From contig JANNZY010000137.1 in assembly GCA_031410915.1 (NCBI GenBank), positions 1-11,947 of the forward strand: a DNA stretch of 11,947 nt. The letters run 5' to 3'. This document shows positions 6,196 through 11,947 of this stretch, in pieces. Position 1 is the first letter of the stretch. The number at the start of each line of letters is the position of its first letter. The position numbers and the translations under genes were made by a program. Below the pieces are notes generated by a model. The model had not been told where the DNA came from and ran no database searches. It worked only from the letters and a program-made list of their open reading frames with translations. Source of the stretch: WLMZ01 sp031410915. Its GTDB lineage: Bacteria > Actinomycetota > Acidimicrobiia > Acidimicrobiales > Ilumatobacteraceae.

Positions 6196-9100
6196 TCAGC
6201 GGAAGTCGCGGCTGGTGGTGACTCCGTTGGAGGGGAGGCGGAGGGGGGTCATCTGCTCGGCGACGATGTTGATGACGCCTTCGCTGCGTTCGAGGACACC
6301 GCGGATCAGCAGCACCGGTGCCTCGCGTGCCACGCGACGGTGACGGGCCCAGCAACCCTTCGAGCAGACGATGTTCATCAGCCCGGTCTCGTCCTCGAGG
6401 TTCATGAACGTCGTGCCCTGCGCCGTCATCGGCCGCTGGCGGTGAGTGACGAGGCCGGCGACGATGACCTTCGACTTCGGCTCGCACTGCCAGAGCCCAA
6501 CCGACGTCACCACCCCGAGCGCGTCGAGCTGGTCGCGCAGGAAGATCGTCGGATGCCCGGTCGGTGTGACCCCTGTGGCCCACAGATCGGCGACGGCTTC
6601 CTCGACCGAGTCCATGCCCGGCAGGCGCGGTGATGTCGCGCCGGTCACCACACCTTCCAGGCGATCTGGCCGCGATTGTGCGACCGCGCCGACCGACCAC
6701 AGCGCCTCACGCCGTTCCAGGTCGAAGCACTCCGTGAACACACCTGCGGTGGCGAGCGCTTCGAGTTGGGCCAGGTCCAACGACGGCACCCGCCGGGCGA
6801 AGTCCTCGATCGATCGATATGGGCCATCCGCGGCGCGCTGCGCGTCGATCTCTTCGGCGAGCGCGGCGCCGATGCCGCGCACCGCGCCGATGCCCATCCG
6901 CACCGCCTGGCCGGTCTCGGACTGCGCGTCGGGTTGCAGCGTCGCGACGGCCTTCGACGCATTGAGATCAGGCGTGCGCGTGACCACGCCGTGACGACGG
7001 GCGTCTTGCACCAGCGAGTGTGGCGACCAGAAACCCATCGGCTGCGCGTTCAGCAGCGCCGCGCAGAACGCAGCCGGCTCGTGGAACTTGATCCATGACG
7101 ACGCATAGACGAGGTACGCGAACGACACCGAGTGCGACTCGGGGAAGCCGTAGTTGGCGAACGCCGACATCTTCACGAACAGCTCCTCGGCGACATCGCC
7201 GACGATGCCGCGCTCGGCCATCCCTGCGAACAATCGCAATCGCAACTTCTCCATTCGCGCCTTGGACCGCTTCGAACCCATTGCCTGGCGCAGCTGGTCG
7301 GCCTCGGCCGGCGTGAACCCGGCGACGTCGATGGCCATCTGCATCAACTGCTCCTGGAACAGCGGCACACCGAGCGTCTTGCCGAGGCTGTTCTCGAGCA
7401 GCGGGTGCAGGTAGGTGACCGGCTCCTGGCCGTTGCGACGGCGGATGTATGGGTGCACGGAACCACCCTGGATCGGGCCGGGGCGGATCAGCGCGATCTC
7501 GACCACCAGGTCGTAGAACTTTCGCGGCTTGAGCCGCGGCAGCGTGGCCATCTGTGCCCGGCTCTCGATCTGGAACACACCGACCGTGTCGGCGCGGCAC
7601 AACATCGCGTAGACGTCGTCCTCCTGCGGGATGGTGGCGAGGTCGATCTCGTAGCCCTGGTGGTCGCGGATCAGGTCGATCGCGTAGTGCAGCGCGCTCA
7701 GCATGCCGAGCCCGAGCAGGTCGAACTTGACCAGACCGGCTGCGGCGCAGTCGTCCTTGTCCCACTGCAGGACGCTTCGATTCTCCATCCGTCCCCACTC
7801 GACCGGACAGACCTCGATGACCGGCCGGTCGCAGATCACCATCCCGCCGGAGTGGATGCCGAGGTGGCGCGGCGCGTCCTCGATCTCGGCGGCCAGCTCC
7901 AGCACTGCGGGTGGGATCGACGTCTCTTGCTGGGCGGTCGCCGACACGCCGCTCCACGCGTCGATCTGCTTGCTCCAGGCGTCCTGCTGACCGGGCGCGT
8001 AGCCGAGGGCTTTGGCCATGTCACGCACGGCCGAGCGGGCGCGGTAGGTGATGACGTTGGCGACCTGTGCTGCGTGGTGGCGGCCGTGGCGCTCGTACAC
8101 GTACTGGATGACCTCTTCGCGGCGGTCGCTCTCGATGTCGATGTCGATGTCTGGCGGCCCGTCGCGCTCGGGCGACAAGAAGCGCTCGAACAGCAGGCCG
8201 AGCGACACCGCGTCGGCCTTGGTGATGCCGAGCGCGTAGCAGGCCGCGCTGTTCGCCGCGCTACCCCGCCCCTGGCACAAGATGTTGGCTTGCTCGCAGA
8301 AGCGGACGATGTCCCAGACCACCAAGAAGTAGCCGGGGAAGCCGAGGTGCTCGATCACCTCCAACTCATGGTCGATCGTGCGCCAGGCCCGCGCCCGGAT
8401 CGACAGGTCCTCGTGCGCCGCGGGACGTTGTCCGTAACGGCGCAGCGCTCCGGCCTCGACGAGCTGGCGCAGGTACTGCATCTCGGTCAGGCGCACCCCG
8501 TGGTTGTCGGTCGGGCACGGGAACGGTGGCAGGTTCGGGGCCACGAGTGACAGGTCGAACGCCGCGGCCCGCCCGATCTCGGCTGCGGCCGCGACCACGC
8601 CTGGGTAGCGGGCGAAGCGGCGCGATTGCTCGCCGCCGCTGCGGAGGTGCGCGGTCGCCCCGGCCGGCAGCCACGGGTTCATGTCCTCCAGGCTGCGCCG
8701 GGCACGAACGGCCGACAGCGCAGTTGCGAGGCGACGTTGCTGAGGTGTGGCGTAGTGCACGTCGTTGGTCGCGATGCACATGATGTCGTGGCGGGCGGCG
8801 ATCTCGGCGAGTGCGTCGTTGCGGGCCGAGTCCAGCGGGTCGCCATGGTCCCACAGCTCCATCACCACCCGGTCACGGCCGAACAGCGAGATCAGCCGCT
8901 GCAGCTCACGCGTCGCTGCCGCCGGCCCGTTGCGCACGAGCGCGGCCGGGACGATGCCGTTGCGGCACCCGGTCAGCACCCACCACGAACCGGTGCCGAT
9001 CGCCGCGAGCTCGTCGATTTCAAACCGTGGCGCGCCCTTCTCCCCCGCCAGTTGCCCAAGGCTGAGCGCCTTCGCCAGGCGGCCGTAGCCCGACGGTCCG

Positions 9101-9564
9101 TCGGCCAGGACCACGACGTGCTGGCCAGGCGGGTCGGGCAAGCCGGGTTCGTAGCGGGTGATGCCGAGCGTGATCTCGGCCCCGAACACCGTCGGCAGGC
9201 CGACCGCCTTGGCCGCCTCGGCGAAGCGGACGACGCCGTAGAACCCGTTCTGGTCGGTCAGCGCGAGTGCCTCCAGGCCGAGTCTGGCGGCTTCCTCGGC
9301 GAGCTGCTCGGGATGCGACGCGCCGCTCAGGAACGAGAAGTTGGACTGGCAGTGCAGCTCGGCATATGGCGTGGCCGGGCGGGGTCGCTGCTGCTGATCG
9401 GTCAGGTCGGCCGGCGTCTCGAACGGTTGCCGTTTGCGCGACCAGGCCGGGCCGTCGCCACCCGCGTTCCAGCTCGGGCTGCCCGGCGCGCGACCATCGG
9501 GGCGGCGACCGGAGAGCGTCTGCTCGAGCTCTCGCCAGGGCATGGCTGGATTGTTGAACCCCAT
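6196..9564 (-). CDS. dnaE2: Error-prone DNA polymerase DnaE2 (C-family), 1122 aa
   Basis: SOS-type translesion polymerase of the DnaE family. DnaE2 signature N-terminus MGFNNPAMPWRELEQTLSGR, PHP domain (about 67-270), polymerase core with the glycine loop CQGRGSAANSAACYALGIT (430-448), catalytic acidic motif PDIDIDIE (D474 and D476) and third Asp in KFDLLGLG (D615), GFPESHSVSFAYLVYASSW (807-824), (HhH)-like IGAVRGIG (892-899), and a C-terminal OB-fold (about 1032-1110). Length is about normal for DnaE2. The PHP metal site is degraded: LHCQS instead of LHxHS (Q73), SGA instead of DGA (S80) and TDQ instead of TDH (Q105), while E130, C200, D268 and H270 remain. In characterised systems DnaE2 works with ImuB and ImuA or ImuA'; neither gene is in this window. 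A LexA-like box lies 15 bp upstream of ATG 9564, so damage induction is expected. No Shine-Dalgarno is visible. Confidence 0.95.
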   Translation of the reverse strand: MGFNNPAMPWRELEQTLSGRRPDGRAPGSPSWNAGGDGPAWSRKRQPFETPADLTDQQQRPRPATPYAELHCQSNFSFLSGASHPEQLAEEAARLGLEALALTDQNGFYGVVRFAEAAKAVGLPTVFGAEITLGITRYEPGLPDPPGQHVVVLADGPSGYGRLAKALSLGQLAGEKGAPRFEIDELAAIGTGSWWVLTGCRNGIVPAALVRNGPAAATRELQRLISLFGRDRVVMELWDHGDPLDSARNDALAEIAARHDIMCIATNDVHYATPQQRRLATALSAVRARRSLEDMNPWLPAGATAHLRSGGEQSRRFARYPGVVAAAAEIGRAAAFDLSLVAPNLPPFPCPTDNHGVRLTEMQYLRQLVEAGALRRYGQRPAAHEDLSIRARAWRTIDHELEVIEHLGFPGYFLVVWDIVRFCEQANILCQGRGSAANSAACYALGITKADAVSLGLLFERFLSPERDGPPDIDIDIESDRREEVIQYVYERHGRHHAAQVANVITYRARSAVRDMAKALGYAPGQQDAWSKQIDAWSGVSATAQQETSIPPAVLELAAEIEDAPRHLGIHSGGMVICDRPVIEVCPVEWGRMENRSVLQWDKDDCAAAGLVKFDLLGLGMLSALHYAIDLIRDHQGYEIDLATIPQEDDVYAMLCRADTVGVFQIESRAQMATLPRLKPRKFYDLVVEIALIRPGPIQGGSVHPYIRRRNGQEPVTYLHPLLENSLGKTLGVPLFQEQLMQMAIDVAGFTPAEADQLRQAMGSKRSKARMEKLRLRLFAGMAERGIVGDVAEELFVKMSAFANYGFPESHSVSFAYLVYASSWIKFHEPAAFCAALLNAQPMGFWSPHSLVQDARRHGVVTRTPDLNASKAVATLQPDAQSETGQAVRMGIGAVRGIGAALAEEIDAQRAADGPYRSIEDFARRVPSLDLAQLEALATAGVFTECFDLERREALWSVGAVAQSRPDRLEGVVTGATSPRLPGMDSVEEAVADLWATGVTPTGHPTIFLRDQLDALGVVTSVGLWQCEPKSKVIVAGLVTHRQRPMTAQGTTFMNLEDETGLMNIVCSKGCWARHRRVAREAPVLLIRGVLERSEGVINIVAEQMTPLRLPSNGVTTSRDFR

Positions 9565-9576
9565 GGGGTCACCACA

Positions 9577-9582
9577 GTATCG
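9577..9582 (-). promoter_or_regulatory. Probable -10 element of dnaE2
   Basis: On the - strand GATACT lies 12 bases before the dnaE2 ATG and overlaps the edge of the LexA box. A start about 7 bases downstream would give a leader of only about five bases, consistent with the missing Shine-Dalgarno and a near-leaderless mRNA. No TTGACA-like -35 is apparent. Inference from spacing and consensus only. Confidence 0.4.
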
Positions 9583-9595
9583 AACACTTGTTCGT
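9580..9595 (-). promoter_or_regulatory. LexA operator (SOS box) of dnaE2
   Basis: TCGAACACTTGTTCGT fits the actinobacterial LexA consensus TCGAAC-N4-GTTCGA at 11 of the 12 fixed positions; only the last base differs. It lies 15-31 bp upstream of the dnaE2 start and overlaps the likely -10, an ideal place for repression by LexA. DnaE2 is a known LexA target in Actinobacteria and other bacteria. Confidence 0.88.
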
Positions 9596-9642
9596 CACGC
9601 CAGGGACGACCAGCCGCACTCCTCACCCACGCGCATGTAGCC

Positions 9643-9920
9643 CGTGACGCTGGACGCTCGTTTCGCGCGCGCGTGGCCGTGCCGTGACGTCGGGCGCACG
9701 TTTCGCCCACGCGCGGGCGACCGGTGCTGCGCCGACCCCGGCTCGAACGCCGTGCCCACGCGTTGCCGGGCCGTGACGTCGGGCGCACGTTTTGCCCACG
9801 CGCAGGCGACCGGTGCTGCGCCGAACCCGGCTCGCACGCCGCGCCCACGCGTGACGTCGGGCGCACGTTTCGCCCACGCGTTGCCGGGCCGTGACGTCGG
9901 CCGCACGTGCTACAGGCGCG
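9643..9920 (+). repeat. Mosaic array of a 31-bp GC-rich repeat between dnaE2 and the sigma-factor gene
   Basis: Within the 468-bp gap from dnaE2 to the sigma gene, five copies of a 31-bp unit start at 9643, 9683, 9772, 9850 and 9890. The unit opens CGTGACGTCGGGCGCACG and ends GCCCACGCG. Copies at 9683, 9772 and 9850 are nearly identical; those at 9643 and 9890 are degenerate. They are separated by 9-bp linkers (TTGCCGGGC or a variant) or by a longer segment (GACCGGTGCTGCGCCGA followed by CCCGGCTCG) that is itself repeated at 9718 and 9807. Further degenerate copies can be aligned at about 9732 and 9821. Apart from the LexA site and the leader ORF I see nothing else in this gap. Confidence 0.88.
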
Positions 9921-9995
9921 TAGCCGGGCGTGATGCCGCTGCAAGAATCTCGGCGGTCGCGACGGAAACGGCGATCGCCGTTCGACGGAGGGAAC

Positions 9996-10040
9996 ATGGC
10001 TCAGATCAATTCACGAGACGGGCTCTCCCGACGTGAGTGA
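9996..10040 (+). CDS. Possible 14-aa leader peptide overlapping the sigma-factor start
   Basis: ATG 9996 opens a short frame, MAQINSRDGLSRRE, ending at TGA 10038-10040. It has the best Shine-Dalgarno in this part of the window (GGAGGG at 9987-9992, three bases before ATG). It overlaps the GTG start of the sigma gene (10033) by 8 nt in a different frame, whereas the sigma start has no recognisable ribosome site of its own. This arrangement suggests translational coupling of the sigma gene to a leader. The alternative is a frameshift that split the true N-terminus. Confidence 0.45.
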   Translation: MAQINSRDGLSRRE

Positions 10041-10578
10041 CACCGCCGTCACTGTTCCAGGCAACCCGCCGGCCGACCTGCTCGCGCTGTACGACCGCGC
10101 ATTGCCGCAGGTCTACGGCTATCTCGTGCGTAGATGCGAGAGCAGCGCGATGGCCGAAGACCTGACCGCCGACGCGTTCATGGCCGCCGCCAGTGCGTTG
10201 CGTGCCGGCACGGCGGGTGAGATCAGCATCGGCTGGTTGATCGGCACGGCGCGGCACAAGCTGATCGACCACTGGCGTCGGGTCGACCGCCATCGCCGCG
10301 CGCTGACACTGATCGCCGGCGACGACGTTGAGCCCGACCCGAACGACCAGCCGATCAGCACCACGCACACCCACGAGGTGCTCGCCGAGCTGAGTTCCGA
10401 GCATCGCAGCGCACTGACGCTGCGCTACATCGACGGCCTGCCGGTCACCGATGTGGCGCACCTGTTGGAGCGCAGCGTGCACGCCACCGAATCACTGCTG
10501 CAACGAGCCAAGGCAGCCTTTCGCCAGGTCTCCGCTGCCATCCACGACACCGCCGATCGAAAGGGGGACGACTCATGA
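10033..10578 (+). CDS. ECF-type sigma-70 family RNA polymerase sigma factor, 181 aa
   Basis: Alternative sigma factor with only regions 2 and 4. Region 2 spans about 16-86: LALYDRALPQVYGYLVRRC, the core-binding/-10 helix AEDLTADAFMAAASAL (41-56), and IGWLIGTARHKLIDHWRR (66-83). Region 4 spans about 113-166, with LSSEHRSALTLRYIDGLPVTDVAHLLERS and the recognition helix HATESLLQRAKAAFR (150-164) contacting the -35 element. The start is GTG 10033; no earlier in-frame ATG/GTG/TTG exists close by, and translation may be coupled to the leader frame at 9996. The stop codon overlaps the next gene's ATG (ATGA). No anti-sigma factor is visible, so control may lie in the fused N-terminal segment of the VOC partner or in the upstream region. 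Which ECF group it belongs to I cannot tell by eye. Confidence 0.92.
   Translation: MSDTAVTVPGNPPADLLALYDRALPQVYGYLVRRCESSAMAEDLTADAFMAAASALRAGTAGEISIGWLIGTARHKLIDHWRRVDRHRRALTLIAGDDVEPDPNDQPISTTHTHEVLAELSSEHRSALTLRYIDGLPVTDVAHLLERSVHATESLLQRAKAAFRQVSAAIHDTADRKGDDS
10559..10566 (+). promoter_or_regulatory. Strong ribosome binding site of the VOC gene, inside the sigma-gene 3' end
   Basis: The sigma gene's last codons contain a purine run whose GGGGG ends about eight bases before ATG 10575. Together with the ATGA stop/start overlap it supports tight translational coupling of sigma factor and VOC protein. Confidence 0.6.
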
Positions 10579-11597
10579 CCGACGACATCGTGGGTGGTGA
10601 CGCGTTCCACGTTCTGCGTCGTCCGGACGCTCCCATCGCGCCGAGCGATGCCTTCGCCAAGCATCTTCGCCAACGCCTCACCGCCGAGCTCACGCCGCTC
10701 CTCGCGGCACCGCAACCAACCGCGATCGACATTACAACCACCACCGCTTCGAAGGGACGTCCCATGACCGTCACGCCGTATCTCGTCGTCCGCAATGCCG
10801 CCGCTGCGCTGGACTTCTACCGCGACGCGTTCAGCGCGATCGAGACCCAGCGCCTCGTCGGCGACGACGGGCGCGTCGGTCATGCCGAGATCAGGATCGG
10901 CGCCTCGACGCTAATGCTCGCCGACGAGTACCCCGAGGTCGACGCCCTCGGCCCGCAGACGCGAGGCGGCCCGACGTGCTCCTTCCATGTCGAGGTCGAC
11001 GACGTCGACGCGGCATTCGCCCGTGCGATCGACCTCGGCGCGCGATCCCTGCGCGAGCCAGCCGACCAGTTCCACGGCAGCCGCTCGGCCATCTTCGACG
11101 ACCCGTTCGGCCAGCGCTGGACAGTGACCCAGTCGGTCGAGCAACTGTCGACCGACGAGTACGCCGCACGTGCCGCCGACGACCAGGGCTTCGGGTCGTT
11201 CACGGTGCAGACACCGTCCGGTGCCGTACCACACGACCACCAGGCACGGCACCACATCCAGGGCGATCTGTACTACTTCACGCTGCCGGTGTCCGATGTC
11301 GAGCGTGCCCAGCGGTTCTTCGGCGCGGTGCTCGGCTGGCAGTTCGACGCCCCGGGACAGGGCCACGTGAACAACATCGCGGCACCGCCGGGCGGACTCG
11401 ACGACCAGAGCGACGACACCGGCGCGCGCCTGTGGTTCGTGGTCGACGACATCCACGCCGCCGTGGCTCGCGTCCGCGAACTCGGCGGCACCGCGCAGGA
11501 TCCGGTCGACTACCCATCCGGCTGGTCGTCGGACTGCACCGACGATCAAGGCACCGTGTTCAGCCTCAGCGTCCCCAGCCCCACCTACAGCCTCTGA
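10575..11597 (+). CDS. Two-domain VOC (glyoxalase-fold) protein with N-terminal sigma-associated segment, 340 aa
   Basis: Residues 1-63 form a charged, mostly helical-looking segment (FHVLRRPDAPIAPSDAFAKH then LRQRLTAELTPLL) that I associate with proteins encoded beside actinobacterial ECF sigma factors. VOC domain 1 (about 64-187) is PhnB-like: VTPYLVVRNAAAALDFYRDAF, GHAEIRIGASTLMLADEYPE, FHVEVDDVDAAFARAIDLGA, FDDPFGQRWTV. VOC domain 2 (about 230-334): YYFTLPVSDVERAQRFFGAVLGW, LWFVVDDIHAAVARVRELGG, DDQGTVFSLSVP. Paired VOC repeats usually build one ligand- or metal-binding cup; the substrate is unknown. No signal peptide or membrane segment is seen. Co-translation with the sigma factor suggests a regulatory or effector partner. 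An internal ATG (10764, M64) sits exactly at the domain-1 boundary behind an AAGGGA, so a shorter VOC-only product is conceivable. No terminator hairpin is seen after the stop. Confidence 0.9.
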   Translation: MTDDIVGGDAFHVLRRPDAPIAPSDAFAKHLRQRLTAELTPLLAAPQPTAIDITTTTASKGRPMTVTPYLVVRNAAAALDFYRDAFSAIETQRLVGDDGRVGHAEIRIGASTLMLADEYPEVDALGPQTRGGPTCSFHVEVDDVDAAFARAIDLGARSLREPADQFHGSRSAIFDDPFGQRWTVTQSVEQLSTDEYAARAADDQGFGSFTVQTPSGAVPHDHQARHHIQGDLYYFTLPVSDVERAQRFFGAVLGWQFDAPGQGHVNNIAAPPGGLDDQSDDTGARLWFVVDDIHAAVARVRELGGTAQDPVDYPSGWSSDCTDDQGTVFSLSVPSPTYSL

Positions 11598-11638
11598 CCT
11601 CGCCTCCCTTCCCTCTCGCACACCCACATTCGCCCCCA

Positions 11639-11947
11639 CGCGGCGCCAGCACGTGCGATCGACGTCACAGACCACACGCGCGGGCGGGACGTGTGCGGGC
11701 GACGATCGGCACCGCTCGGCTCAGCCACGCGTGGGCGGGGCGTGCCGCCCACGTCATCAACCGCACACGCGCGGGCAGGACGTCCGGGCGACGTCACAGA
11801 CCACACGCGCGGGCGGGAGGTGTGCGGGCGACGATCGGCACCGCTCGACTCAGCCACGCGTGGGCGGGGCGTGCCACCCACGTCATCAACCGCACACGCG
11901 CGGGCAGGACGTCCGGGCGACGTCACAGACCACACGCGCGGGCGGGA
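11639..11947 (-). repeat. 129-bp tandem repeat built from degenerate 31-bp units, cut by the window edge
   Basis: The word GACGTCACAG starts at 11661, 11790 and 11919, a period of 129 bp; the first two full units differ at only three positions and the third is truncated at the right edge. Read on the - strand, each unit holds about three degenerate versions of a 31-bp element (11677, 11728 and 11768 in the first unit; the 11768 copy recurs at 11897, and a weaker copy lies at 11639). Two of these align with the unit upstream of the sigma gene at 23-24 of 31 positions, sharing GTGACGTCG, ACGT and GCCC[AG]CGCG. No gene or terminator is visible in 11598-11947. Short open frames run through it on both strands because the period is a multiple of three; I do not call them genes. 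Confidence 0.9.

Noticed and set aside
7132..9687. Long + strand frames of 472 aa and 353 aa
   Set aside because: Both are antisense to dnaE2, which has complete family motifs; their compositions (His, Asp, Arg, Val-rich) are typical of shadow frames.
9643..9920. CRISPR array
   Set aside because: Repeat length is right, but the intervals are irregular (9, 58, 47 and 9 bp), the intervening segments are themselves repeated, and there are no cas genes.
11585..11935. 116-aa repeat protein on the - strand with a 43-residue period
   Set aside because: The period follows from a 129-bp tandem repeat; other frames are also open, the composition is Pro/Arg/Gly-rich and no start or ribosome site is identifiable inside the window.

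Overview
The window looks like chromosomal DNA from a high-GC Actinomycetota. The evidence is a homodimeric-type pyruvate dehydrogenase E1, a DUF3039 protein (a family known from Actinobacteria), a DnaE2 error-prone polymerase, and an actinobacterial-type LexA box (TCGAAC-N4-GTTCG). Acidimicrobiia (Ilumatobacter-like) is my best guess at class level, but it is a guess. All assignments come from reading protein motifs by eye; no database search was possible.

Layout. (1) Positions 1-2885, + strand: the 3' part of aceE, cut by the left edge, followed after 10 bp by a small DUF3039 zinc-ribbon-like gene. (2) 2956-4391, - strand: an AAA/STAND-type P-loop ATPase convergent with the first block, preceded by a short hypothetical ORF (59 aa) and a relatively AT-rich spacer. 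(3) 4432-4929, + strand: a NUDIX hydrolase. (4) 4950-6187: an AbiEi-like/DUF559 (PD-(D/E)XK-type) gene on the - strand, bracketed by two pairs of one hairpin-forming repeat family. The left pair is inverted relative to the right pair. (5) 6196-9564, - strand: dnaE2 with a LexA operator over its start region. (6) 9565-10032: a GC-rich intergenic region holding a mosaic of 31-bp repeats and a short leader ORF. (7) 10033-11597, + strand: an ECF-type sigma factor and a two-domain VOC (glyoxalase-fold) protein, overlapping by ATGA. (8) 11598-11947: a 129-bp tandem repeat running off the right edge, built from the same kind of 31-bp element as region 6 but in the opposite orientation.

How the parts relate. 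aceE is central metabolism. dnaE2 is an SOS-type mutagenic polymerase, here without imuA'/imuB in view. The sigma-VOC pair is a co-translated unit, probably regulator plus small-molecule-binding partner. The most unusual architecture is repeat-based. An orphan AbiEi/DUF559 nuclease-like gene sits between inverted copies of a conserved 42-bp palindromic element, which supplies the gene's stop codon and an alternative N-terminal reading frame. Separately, the sigma-VOC operon sits between oppositely oriented arrays of a second, GC-rich repeat family.
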